Shown here piece by piece: positions 43,942 to 51,962 of a DNA stretch of 64,000 nt. Origin of the DNA: Oscillospiraceae bacterium (lineage in GTDB: Bacteria; Bacillota; Clostridia; Oscillospirales; Ruminococcaceae); the NCBI GenBank assembly GCA_018110825.1, contig JAGBCL010000027.1, positions 23,169-87,168 on the forward strand, given 5' to 3'. Every line of letters begins with the position of its first letter. Position 1 is the first letter of the stretch. The translations under genes and the position numbers were made by a program. The notes below the pieces were generated by a model that searched no databases, was not told the DNA's origin, and worked only from the letters and a program-made list of their open reading frames with translations.

Positions 43942-44589
43942 ATGGGTTACAAACAGGATTTTATTAAGTTTATGGTTGACTGCGGAGTGCTTACTTTCGG
44001 CGACTTCACTCTCAAGAGCGGCAGAAAGGCACCTTACTTTATTAACTGCGGCAACTATAAGACAGGCGCTCAGCTTAACAAGCTGGGTGAATTCTATGCA
44101 GAATGTATCATTGACAATAATATTCCCGTTGAAACACTTTTCGGACCTGCTTATAAGGGTATCCCTCTCGCGGTTTCCGCTGTAACAGCCCTCAGCAGAA
44201 AGGGTGTTGACGTTGCTTACTGCTTCGATCGTAAGGAAGTTAAGGACCATGGCGAAGGCGGCATGTTCATCGGCAAACAGCTTGTGGACGGCGAAAAGGT
44301 TGTTATCATCGACGACGTTATGACATCAGGCAAGGCTCTGCGTGAATCTATGCCTAAGCTTAAATCCGCTGCTGATGTAAACGTTACAGGTATGGTTATC
44401 ACAGTTGACAGAATGGAAAAGGGACAGGGTGATATGTCCGCTGTACAGGAAGTAAAGCGTGACTTCGGAATTGATGTATATTCCATCGTTACAATTGCTG
44501 ATATCATCGAAGCAATTGAGAACGATGTTGTTCCGGGTAAGGAATACCTGGAAAAAATGATTGAATACCGCAACGTATACGGCGTTTAA
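43942..44589 (+). CDS. pyrE: Orotate phosphoribosyltransferase
   Basis: PyrE joins orotate to PRPP, giving orotidine 5'-phosphate in pyrimidine synthesis. The PRPP-binding motif VVIIDDVMTSGKA is near residue 120, and FGPAYKGIPLA and CFDRKEVKDHGEGG form the orotate and catalytic loop. I choose the ATG at 43942 because AAGGAGATATTTGAAA lies upstream with good spacing; an ATG 30 bases earlier has no site. The product is 215 residues. No other pyr gene is in the window; the next gene is an unknown protein after an 87-base structured gap. Confidence 0.95.
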   Translation: MGYKQDFIKFMVDCGVLTFGDFTLKSGRKAPYFINCGNYKTGAQLNKLGEFYAECIIDNNIPVETLFGPAYKGIPLAVSAVTALSRKGVDVAYCFDRKEVKDHGEGGMFIGKQLVDGEKVVIIDDVMTSGKALRESMPKLKSAADVNVTGMVITVDRMEKGQGDMSAVQEVKRDFGIDVYSIVTIADIIEAIENDVVPGKEYLEKMIEYRNVYGV

Positions 44590-44602
44590 TCAGTAATAAA
44601 AG

Positions 44603-44660
44603 TCCCGTTTACAGCGGCAGACGGGATAGGGCGTCCAAAATAAAACTTTTCACGCCGCTG
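44603..44660 (+). other. possible H-type RNA pseudoknot before the 508-aa unknown protein
   Basis: TCCCGT (44603-44608) pairs with ACGGGA (44621-44626). The loop between them contains CAGCGGC (44612-44618), which pairs perfectly with GCCGCTG (44654-44660). Together they form an H-type pseudoknot with stems of 6 and 7 bp. It ends 4 bases before the Shine-Dalgarno ACGGAG of the next gene. Confidence 0.55.
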
Positions 44661-44676
44661 AGAAACGGAGCAAACA

Positions 44677-46203
44677 ATGGGTGTCGTTTTTGATCTGACT
44701 GTAACAGGTCCGGAAATACTTGATGCTGTAATCTTTATGGAGAAATCTCCTGCTTATGCAGCATTCAAGGAAGAAATCGAAAAAATTCTTGCTGACTTCA
44801 ATAAGAATTCCAAGTTCGGACAGAACATGGAAATTGACGTAAAGAACCTCGTTGAGTCCTCATCTGACGCTGTTAAGAATATGCATAGAGCATTCCTTAT
44901 CTGGACATTTAACGAAGATAAGGTTAACAATGCTGAGGAAACAAAGTACGAAACATATCTCAAGCTTTTCTTCAAGGCTCAGGAAAAGAATCTTGTTGCT
45001 CTTAATGGCGGTAAGAAAACAATTGCCGCAAATGAAGTTGCTGCATTCAAGGAAAAGTACATAGCTGAAATCGGAAAGAACTCCGAGCTTTTCAACAGCC
45101 TCAAGGAATTCTTTGCAGGTTATGTTTATGGTTATTTCTTCAATTACCTCACAGAGCAGGAAGTAATGAGAGATTACGCTGAATTTATCGTTTGCCTCGG
45201 TATCATGTCCAACAAGATTACCACAAGCGAAACAGCAAAGCAGAAAATTCTCCCTAAGATGGCAATTCTTCTCAACAATGACCGTTTCAAGTATATCGGC
45301 GGTGAAATTCCTCTCGATGTAATGATGGAACAGGTTTATGACCGTTTCTGCTTTACAAATCTTACAGCAGAGGAAGAATCTGACATCAAGGGTACACTTG
45401 AAGCATGCATTATGGACGCTTATGCTTACAATGAAGCTGACAACCTCATAAACGATGACGTAATGGTTAACGTTATGAGCAAGTTCAATAAGGAGTACAT
45501 CTGCGCTTCAACATTTGCAGCAGACCTCCAGAAGAGCACATTTGACGGTACAAGAGTGTTCCTCGACGCTGACAAGAACGATATGGGCGAATTTACAGTT
45601 GCAAAGGTTACACAGATTGTTTCCGATAAGTGTGCAGCTAACCATGACCCATACTATACTTCCGAACGTGAAGCAATTCTCGAATTCGGTCTCAGTAAGG
45701 ATATGAAGGGTTATCAGTATCCTCTTACATTCAAGAGCGGCGATGAATACTGGTTTACAGATATCTATAAGGTTGTTATTGCACCTGCTTGTGACAAGGC
45801 AATCTATATCGATGTTGATAAAACTGACCTGCCGCTTGCAATGTTCCCGTTTGCAGAGGAAGCTCTCAACACCAATATCATCCGTATCTTCGGCAGCCTT
45901 GATTCTGATGGTTACACAATCCGTTCTGATAAGCGTGATGTTCTTGTTGAACTCAATGCCCTTAATGGAGCAAAGAACCTCTCTGATGTTGATAAGAAGA
46001 TGAAAGCACTTGAAAAGCTTCTCTATGTTATCTCCGGTAACATGGATGCAGGTTCCTACCAGAAGCTTCTTAACGAAAATGTATTCGGTACAAAGCTTTA
46101 TGATGATTATATCCGTTACCGTATGGACTGCATTTTCGCAAATGGAATGAAGGATTTGGAAACAAAGAAGACCCTGCTTGATGAGCTTAATAAAATTGTA
46201 TAA
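44677..46203 (+). CDS. 508-residue protein of unknown function
   Basis: I recognise no family. The protein has no signal peptide and no clear membrane span, is acidic, and is mostly helical in its first half (VIFMEKSPAYAAFKEEIEK, FFAGYVYGYFFNYLTEQE). A mixed region follows from about residue 290 with DYSEREAI-like and YWFTDIYKVVIAPACDK segments, and a helical tail ends at LLDELNKIV. Codon use is close to that of the ribosomal genes, which suggests high expression. GGAG lies 7 bases before the ATG, directly after the candidate pseudoknot. It is downstream of pyrE without an intervening terminator of standard type. Confidence 0.75.
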   Translation: MGVVFDLTVTGPEILDAVIFMEKSPAYAAFKEEIEKILADFNKNSKFGQNMEIDVKNLVESSSDAVKNMHRAFLIWTFNEDKVNNAEETKYETYLKLFFKAQEKNLVALNGGKKTIAANEVAAFKEKYIAEIGKNSELFNSLKEFFAGYVYGYFFNYLTEQEVMRDYAEFIVCLGIMSNKITTSETAKQKILPKMAILLNNDRFKYIGGEIPLDVMMEQVYDRFCFTNLTAEEESDIKGTLEACIMDAYAYNEADNLINDDVMVNVMSKFNKEYICASTFAADLQKSTFDGTRVFLDADKNDMGEFTVAKVTQIVSDKCAANHDPYYTSEREAILEFGLSKDMKGYQYPLTFKSGDEYWFTDIYKVVIAPACDKAIYIDVDKTDLPLAMFPFAEEALNTNIIRIFGSLDSDGYTIRSDKRDVLVELNALNGAKNLSDVDKKMKALEKLLYVISGNMDAGSYQKLLNENVFGTKLYDDYIRYRMDCIFANGMKDLETKKTLLDELNKIV

Positions 46204-46209
46204 TCAGTT

Positions 46210-46250
46210 AAAAGCACCTATGATTGTATCATAGGTGCTTTTGTCATTTT
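46210..46250. terminator. bidirectional terminator between the unknown gene and the ATPase
   Basis: A perfect 14-bp stem (46211-46224 with 46228-46241) is followed by TTGTCATTTT and preceded by an A-run. It overlaps the end of the converging ATPase gene by a few bases. Confidence 0.85.
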
Positions 46251-48898
46251 AGTATGCATTGAAGAAGCGGTGCCGAGAGTGCAAAACCAAAAGCTATAAG
46301 AAGCTGTTGAGAGGTAAGCGGAACAGTTGCAAAAATAATCTGCAGATATGGAACATAGATTGCAGCAAAAATAATTGCAATTGAAAAAAGCACTGCAAAA
46401 ATCAGCTTTTTGTTGTTTAAATACGGAACTGTGAATATATTTTTTCTTTCACTTTTGCACTCAAAAACATGAAACAGCTGTGACATGACCAGTGTAAATA
46501 AAGCCGCAGTACGTGCAGCGGAAATACTTGCAAAAATATAATTTATAAGTGCAAAACTTCCGAGAGTGCATAGCCCGATAAGTACACCCCTGAAAATAAT
46601 TTTCTGCATGAGTCCTCCCGAAAAGAAACTTTCATTGCCTTTTCGAGGAGGTTTTTTCATGTTCTCACGTTCAGGCGGTTCGACTCCCAGAGCAATTGCA
46701 GGGAGTCCGTCTGTAACAAGATTTACCAGCAGAATTTGGGTCGGAAGCAGTACCATCGGCATTCCAAGAATTATCCCCAGAAACATCGTAAGAACCTCTC
46801 CGATGTTGCAGCTGAGCAGGTAGCGTACAAATTTTCGTATGTTTGCGTAAATGCCTCTGCCTTGTTCAACAGCATTTACAAGCGTTGCAAAATTATCATC
46901 CAGCAGAACAACATCTGCCGCCTGCTTTGTTACATCTGTTCCCGTAATTCCCATAGCAACACCAATGCTTGCCTCTTTTATTGCAGGTGCATCGTTAACT
47001 CCATCACCGGTCATTGTAACAATTTCGCCCTTTTTCTTGAAAGCACGTACAATTCTCAGCTTGTCAGCAGGTGTAACTCTTGCAAATACAGCTGTTCTGC
47101 CAATAACCTCGTCCAGCTGAATATCAGACATTGATGTAAGTTCCTCACCTGTGAAAACAAGGTCCCCATTACGCATGATTCCCGCCTTTTTAGCAACAGC
47201 AGCAGCTGTATTTTTGTGGTCACCGGTAATCATAACCGTGCGTATGTGTGCACTTCTGCAAAGCTTAACCGCTTGTTTTGCTTCAGCACGGGGAGGGTCA
47301 AGCATTCCTTGAAGTCCAAGAAAAATCATTCCCGTTTCAAGGTCTGAACCGTCATTTAGTGATTTTTTGCATAATGCAAGTACACGCAATGCCTGAGAAG
47401 TCATCTTTTCATTTGCTTCAAGAATTTTACGCCGTCTTGCAGCAGTAAGCGGTACAGTGTCACCGTCTGCAAGCATGAATGCACATTTTTTCAGAATTAC
47501 ATCAACAGCCCCCTTTACATAAGCCGTCTTGCCAATGTTTTCACGCATGATTACAGTCATACATCTTGTGTCACTGTCAAAAGGAATCTCATCAATTTTT
47601 TCTCTGCCGTGTGAAAGCTTTTCAGCTGTGATGCCGCATTTTGCTGCCGCAATAAGAAGTGCCGCTTCGGTAGGGTCACCGTTAACTGTCCATTCACCTG
47701 CGGAAGAAATATTCCCTCTTTCACGGGTTGAAAGAGCAGTCCGTGAGGAAATAGAAGCACTCGTGCAAAGAGTGCCGCAAATGAGTGCCTCGCGAAGTGC
47801 GGTTTCTGAAACAGGATTTATTCTTTTGCCTTCATAAGTTACATTTCCCGCAATTTTATATCCGTTTCCCGAAAAATCATATTCCTTGTTTCCGCAGTAA
47901 GCCTTTACAACGGTCATTTTATTTTCGGTAACAGTTCCCGTTTTGTCTGTGCAGATTACCGAAGTGCAGCCAAGTGTTTCCACCGAATGAAGTTTGTGAA
48001 CAAGAGCATTTTTTTTCAGCATACGTCCTACTGCAAGTGCAAGAGCAATCGTTACTGTTGCAGGAAGTCCTTCGGGGATTGCCGCAATTGCAATTGTAAT
48101 TCCCGTCATGAGCATGTCAAAAACAGGTTCACCCCTGAGTATTCCCGCCAGTGTAACAATAACACATACCACAAGACAGATTACAGCAATAATTTTCCCA
48201 AGCTCAGCAAGACGTTTCTGCAGAGGAGTAAGTTCCTCATCAATTTCAGTAAGCATTCCTGAAATCTTTCCTACCTGAGCAGATTTACCTGTCGCAATAA
48301 CACGTGCCTCTGCTGTGCCCTTTGTTATAACGGTTCCGCTGTAAATAATGCCTTTTTTTCCAAGGGTGTTATCATTGTCGGAAATGTTCCGAACTTCTTT
48401 TTCAACAGCAGCAGATTCTCCCGTTAAAATACTTTCCTCAGCAAGCAGTCCCTTAGCTTCAAGAAGCACACAATCCGCAGGTACTCTGTCACCTGCTTCA
48501 ACACGAATAATATCGTCTTTTACAAGTTCTGCTGCAGCAATTGTTGTAAGCGTTCCATCACGGTAACATTTAGCTGACGGAGCAGTCATATTCTTCAGTG
48601 CCGCAAGAGTTCTTTCGGTTCGGTATTCCTGAATAAAACCGAGAATTGCATTAAGCAAAACAATAATAACGATTGTAACAGCATCATAAATTTCTCCCAG
48701 GAAAAATGAAACAACCGTTGCCACAAGCAAAATCATTATCATTACATCACGGAATTGTCCAAGAAAAATTTTCAGCGGTTTTGCTTTCTTTTCATCAGCA
48801 AGTACGTTTGCACCATCTCTGCGAATTCGTTCCTCTGCTTCTGCAGAAGATAATCCCTTTTCAGGTGAAATGTAAGGTTTATCAAGTATCTCCAGCAT
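46244..48898 (-). CDS. P-type cation-transporting ATPase (calcium-type, P2A)
   Basis: An 884-residue membrane pump. The actuator domain has the loop LTGES near residue 168, the phosphorylation site is CTDKTGTVTEN near residue 317, and TGDGVNDAPAIKEA marks the hinge. In the fourth span, AAIPEGLPA matches calcium and sodium/potassium-type pumps, so calcium export is the likely job. About ten membrane spans are visible, including the C-terminal set of six. GGAGG precedes the ATG. The gene is monocistronic; a 9-bp hairpin (48909-48917 with 48938-48946) ends at its Shine-Dalgarno. Confidence 0.92.
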   Translation of the reverse strand: MLEILDKPYISPEKGLSSAEAEERIRRDGANVLADEKKAKPLKIFLGQFRDVMIMILLVATVVSFFLGEIYDAVTIVIIVLLNAILGFIQEYRTERTLAALKNMTAPSAKCYRDGTLTTIAAAELVKDDIIRVEAGDRVPADCVLLEAKGLLAEESILTGESAAVEKEVRNISDNDNTLGKKGIIYSGTVITKGTAEARVIATGKSAQVGKISGMLTEIDEELTPLQKRLAELGKIIAVICLVVCVIVTLAGILRGEPVFDMLMTGITIAIAAIPEGLPATVTIALALAVGRMLKKNALVHKLHSVETLGCTSVICTDKTGTVTENKMTVVKAYCGNKEYDFSGNGYKIAGNVTYEGKRINPVSETALREALICGTLCTSASISSRTALSTRERGNISSAGEWTVNGDPTEAALLIAAAKCGITAEKLSHGREKIDEIPFDSDTRCMTVIMRENIGKTAYVKGAVDVILKKCAFMLADGDTVPLTAARRRKILEANEKMTSQALRVLALCKKSLNDGSDLETGMIFLGLQGMLDPPRAEAKQAVKLCRSAHIRTVMITGDHKNTAAAVAKKAGIMRNGDLVFTGEELTSMSDIQLDEVIGRTAVFARVTPADKLRIVRAFKKKGEIVTMTGDGVNDAPAIKEASIGVAMGITGTDVTKQAADVVLLDDNFATLVNAVEQGRGIYANIRKFVRYLLSCNIGEVLTMFLGIILGMPMVLLPTQILLVNLVTDGLPAIALGVEPPERENMKKPPRKGNESFFSGGLMQKIIFRGVLIGLCTLGSFALINYIFASISAARTAALFTLVMSQLFHVFECKSERKNIFTVPYLNNKKLIFAVLFSIAIIFAAIYVPYLQIIFATVPLTSQQLLIAFGFALSAPLLQCILK

Positions 48899-48908
48899 TG
48901 TTTGCCTC

Positions 48909-48946
48909 CTTGTCCGAGCTTTTTGATAACATAATATTCGGACAAG
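48909..48946 (-). promoter_or_regulatory. hairpin overlapping the ATPase ribosome-binding site
   Basis: In the minus-strand RNA, CTTGTCCGA (48946-48938) pairs perfectly with TCGGACAAG (48917-48909). The 3' arm touches the Shine-Dalgarno AAGGAGG, so pairing could limit translation of the ATPase. No T-run follows. Confidence 0.5.
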
Positions 48947-48985
48947 ACGAAAAATATTACAGATGATTCAAGGCATGCTCCATCG

Positions 48986-49014
48986 TTGAAATACAGTGAT
49001 TTTTATGATATAAT
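48986..49014 (+). promoter_or_regulatory. promoter of the ECF sigma factor operon
   Basis: TTGAAA (48986-48991) and a perfect TATAAT (49009-49014) are 17 bp apart. The leader of about 110 bases contains a TGCACAAA/TTTGTGCA hairpin. Confidence 0.65.
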
Positions 49015-49133
49015 TAAAGATAAAGTTTGTATAAGACAATGTGCACAAAAATCAAAAAGTAAATTTGTGCAATAATATTCCATAAAAATAACCTTATCAA
49101 AAAGTATATATATTAACAAGGGGTGATAACGGT

Positions 49134-49688
49134 ATGACTGACAGACAGTTTGAACGCCGTATACTGCTGATTCAGCAGGGCGACAAACAGGGTCTGAAGG
49201 AAATCTATGACGAATACGGTAAAACCATTTATCAGAGCGTGTACCTGATTTTGCACAATCAGCAGGACGCCGAGGATATAACGTCGGAATTCTTTTTAAA
49301 GCTGTGGAAAATAGCCGATACATACTGCTTCGGAGGCAAGCATAAGCGCTGGCTTGTTACGATAGCAAGAAATATGGCTCTCGACCTTCTGAAAAAGCAG
49401 AAGCGTGAACAGCTGACCCTTGACGAGGATAATGAAAATTCTGCTGCAAATGAAATAGCAGATACAACGTCAACAGAAGATACCGTTACCGGGAAGCTTG
49501 CGGTTGCAGAAGCACTTGAATACCTTGATGAAAGCGAGCGGGAAATCGTCAATATGAAAATTCTCGCTGATATGACCTTCAAGGATATTGCCGCCGTTCT
49601 CGGAAAGCCGCTTGGAACAGTAACCTGGAAATACAGGAACGCAATCTCCAAGCTGAGAAAATATGTCGGGGAGGTGCAGTCCGTATGA
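49134..49688 (+). CDS. ECF-type RNA polymerase sigma factor
   Basis: A 184-residue group 4 sigma factor. Region 2 is near residues 20-95, with DAEDITSEFFLKLW for core binding and -10 recognition. Region 4 is near residues 115-180, with LDESEREIVNMK and a helix-turn-helix TFKDIAAVLGKPLGTVTWK. It would direct RNA polymerase to a small set of envelope genes, probably including its own operon. AAGGGG precedes the ATG. The anti-sigma-like gene overlaps its stop by 4 bases (ATGA), showing tight coupling. Confidence 0.93.
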   Translation: MTDRQFERRILLIQQGDKQGLKEIYDEYGKTIYQSVYLILHNQQDAEDITSEFFLKLWKIADTYCFGGKHKRWLVTIARNMALDLLKKQKREQLTLDEDNENSAANEIADTTSTEDTVTGKLAVAEALEYLDESEREIVNMKILADMTFKDIAAVLGKPLGTVTWKYRNAISKLRKYVGEVQSV

Positions 49689-50644
49689 ACAGTAAGAAAA
49701 TAGAACAGCTTTATAAATCTCACGCGGAGAATACTGCGCCTGACATGGACGCTCTCTGGAAGAGAATTGAAAGCAATCTCGAAGAAAAAAATGATGAGGC
49801 AGTAACCTCAAAACCAATTCGCAGAAACATTTCATTCACTAAGAAAACAGCACTCGCAGCAGCTTGTGTTGCCGCACTTATCATTGCTCCTGTTGTCGTA
49901 AGAAATATGGATATCTCCAACAGCGATATGGCGGCGGAAGCACCTGCAGCTGAACAGACAATGGCAGAAAAACCTTCATCTGACAAGGCAGCAGGAATTT
50001 CCAAGGAAGATAATCTCTTTGAGGGCTTTTTTGACAACAAGTCAGAACAGAATGACGCAATTGCCAAGGATGATTTTGCAGAAGCAACAACAGAAGAAGA
50101 TATTGCAATGGAAGAATTGACAAGTCTGGTACAGCAAACAATCCGTTACGAAGATTTGCAGCTTAGTTATGCAAATGCACCGATTACCCCTTACGGTGCA
50201 ACAAACGGAGATGACTTCTTTGTTGAGGAAAACGTACTTATCGAAACTGATGTAATTGTAAACGCTTATATAGACCACGTTTACAGCAACGGTGACGGCG
50301 AAATCTGCTACGAAATTACCGCAGATAACCTCGAAACAGGCGAAACGGAAAGCATTTACCTCACAAGCCGCACCCCTTACGTAATGCTTGAGGACAGATG
50401 CTACATTCTTCCGCTGAAAGCCGACGAAACAGGTTACAGCCTTGTATTTGAAAATGCACCACAGATTGAATGCACCCTTGACGGCGGCTATATTTTCCAC
50501 AACGGCTGGCAAAGCCTTGACGAAAACGCACTTGATGTTATCTATCCGCAGGGCGGCGTGGACGATTTCTTCTATGACAGAATGAAATTTTCCTATGGCA
50601 CTCTCGACAACCTTGTCGAAAGGTGGCACGAGCTAAAAAACTAA
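49685..50644 (+). CDS. membrane-anchored anti-sigma-like protein
   Basis: This 319-residue protein has a cytoplasmic N-terminal helix (KIEQLYKSHAENTAPDMDALW) of the kind that holds ECF sigma factors, one membrane span near residues 58-75 and a long extracellular part. The outside region begins with an Ala/Glu-rich stretch and then a beta domain (about 160-319). It has no zinc-binding HxxxCxxC motif. The role as anti-sigma factor is inferred from the position after the sigma gene, the 4-base overlap and this topology. The extracellular domain would be the sensor. It ends 15 bases before the serpin gene. Confidence 0.78.
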   Translation: MNSKKIEQLYKSHAENTAPDMDALWKRIESNLEEKNDEAVTSKPIRRNISFTKKTALAAACVAALIIAPVVVRNMDISNSDMAAEAPAAEQTMAEKPSSDKAAGISKEDNLFEGFFDNKSEQNDAIAKDDFAEATTEEDIAMEELTSLVQQTIRYEDLQLSYANAPITPYGATNGDDFFVEENVLIETDVIVNAYIDHVYSNGDGEICYEITADNLETGETESIYLTSRTPYVMLEDRCYILPLKADETGYSLVFENAPQIECTLDGGYIFHNGWQSLDENALDVIYPQGGVDDFFYDRMKFSYGTLDNLVERWHELKN

Positions 50645-50659
50645 AGAAAAGGTGATACT

Positions 50660-51940
50660 ATGAAAAGAGTTTTAGCAATGCTTTTGAGCACGTCAATACT
50701 GACAGGCTGCGGCTTGTTCACAAGCCGTCAGATTGATGAGGAAAGGCTTGAAACAATCAAAAGTGAAGCAACTACACAAATGGAGGTGCCCGAAGTAACT
50801 GAGTTTATTCCAATTGAAGCAGTTTACACCGCCGAAGAAATTTCGGGTAACTTCAATGCCGCCTTCATCAAGGAAGCATTGAAAAATGAAGACAACGTTA
50901 TAGTATCGCCCCTCAGTGCAAAAATGGTTGTCAATATTGCCGCGATGGGTGCAGATGAAAACTCCGTTACACAGCAGGAACTGCTTAACCTTTTCGGATA
51001 CGAAAGCATAAATGAGATGAAAAACGACAGCAAGAACCTCATGGACGAACTCAATCGTGAGAACGGTACTCTTACCACAAGCAATTCCTACTGGAAATCA
51101 GATAAGCTCGCCGAAATCAACCCCGATTATGCCGAACAGCTTGAAGCTGTGTTCAGAGCCGAAAGCTATGACGCAGATCTTATCTCTGCAAAGTTCGTCA
51201 ATGACCTGAACAGTTGGGTTGACAAAAACACAAACGGTTTGATTCCAAAACTTCTCAATCAGCCTCTTGATGAGTCAGCACGTCTTGCCCTTGTCAATAC
51301 TCTTTACTTCAACAATGAGTGGGTGCACAAGTTTGACAGTTATTCAACCCGCGATAAGGAATTCTACGGCAACAATGGTACAGAAACCGTACCAACAATG
51401 CATCAGTATGAAATTTATTTACAGTACGGCGAAGGCAACAAGTTCAGGTCCATAACAATGCCATATTGTGACGATTCGGTAATGAATATCTATCTCCCGA
51501 AAGATGAGGACGTAAACATTGCCGATATCATTTCGGAAATGAGTCTCGATAAGCTTACAGAAGAGTTTAATGTAATGCGTACCGAAGAAATGGTTGATAT
51601 TGTGATGCCAAAGTTTGAGTGCGACTACAGCGGCTCGCTGAAAGAAATGCTCCAGCTTTTAGGTGTAAACAAAGCCTTTGACCCTTTGGGTGCAGAATTC
51701 AACGCAATGGCAGAAAACGAACAGCTTTACATATCTTCAATAATTCAGGCGGCAAAAATCAAGTGTGACGAAGAGGGAACAGAAGCTGCCGCAGCAACAA
51801 TGGCGGTTATGGCTTGTGGTGCCGCACCTATGGAGGAACAGCCAATAGAATTTATCGTAGACCGTCCATTTATGTACGAAATCAAATCCCCATCAGGTGA
51901 AACCCTGTTTATGGGAGTAATACAGAACTTTAGTAATTGA
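50660..51940 (+). CDS. lipoprotein serpin (serine/cysteine protease inhibitor)
   Basis: Serpins trap proteases by a large conformational change. The protein starts with a lipoprotein signal and lipobox LTGC, so it is tethered outside the cell. The serpin fold covers about residues 60-426: SPLSAKMVVNIAAMGA, LVNTLYFNNEW and the C-terminal FIVDRPFMYEI and LFMGVIQN are typical. The hinge reads EEGTEAAAATMAV, matching the P17-P8 consensus of inhibitory serpins (Gly at P15, Thr at P14, Ala at P12-P9). By that spacing P1 falls near CGAA, a small residue, pointing to an elastase- or subtilisin-like target. Bacterial serpins of gut anaerobes are known, but not common. Confidence 0.93.
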   Translation: MKRVLAMLLSTSILTGCGLFTSRQIDEERLETIKSEATTQMEVPEVTEFIPIEAVYTAEEISGNFNAAFIKEALKNEDNVIVSPLSAKMVVNIAAMGADENSVTQQELLNLFGYESINEMKNDSKNLMDELNRENGTLTTSNSYWKSDKLAEINPDYAEQLEAVFRAESYDADLISAKFVNDLNSWVDKNTNGLIPKLLNQPLDESARLALVNTLYFNNEWVHKFDSYSTRDKEFYGNNGTETVPTMHQYEIYLQYGEGNKFRSITMPYCDDSVMNIYLPKDEDVNIADIISEMSLDKLTEEFNVMRTEEMVDIVMPKFECDYSGSLKEMLQLLGVNKAFDPLGAEFNAMAENEQLYISSIIQAAKIKCDEEGTEAAAATMAVMACGAAPMEEQPIEFIVDRPFMYEIKSPSGETLFMGVIQNFSN

Positions 51941-51962
51941 CATTTTTGAAAGGATTGATATT

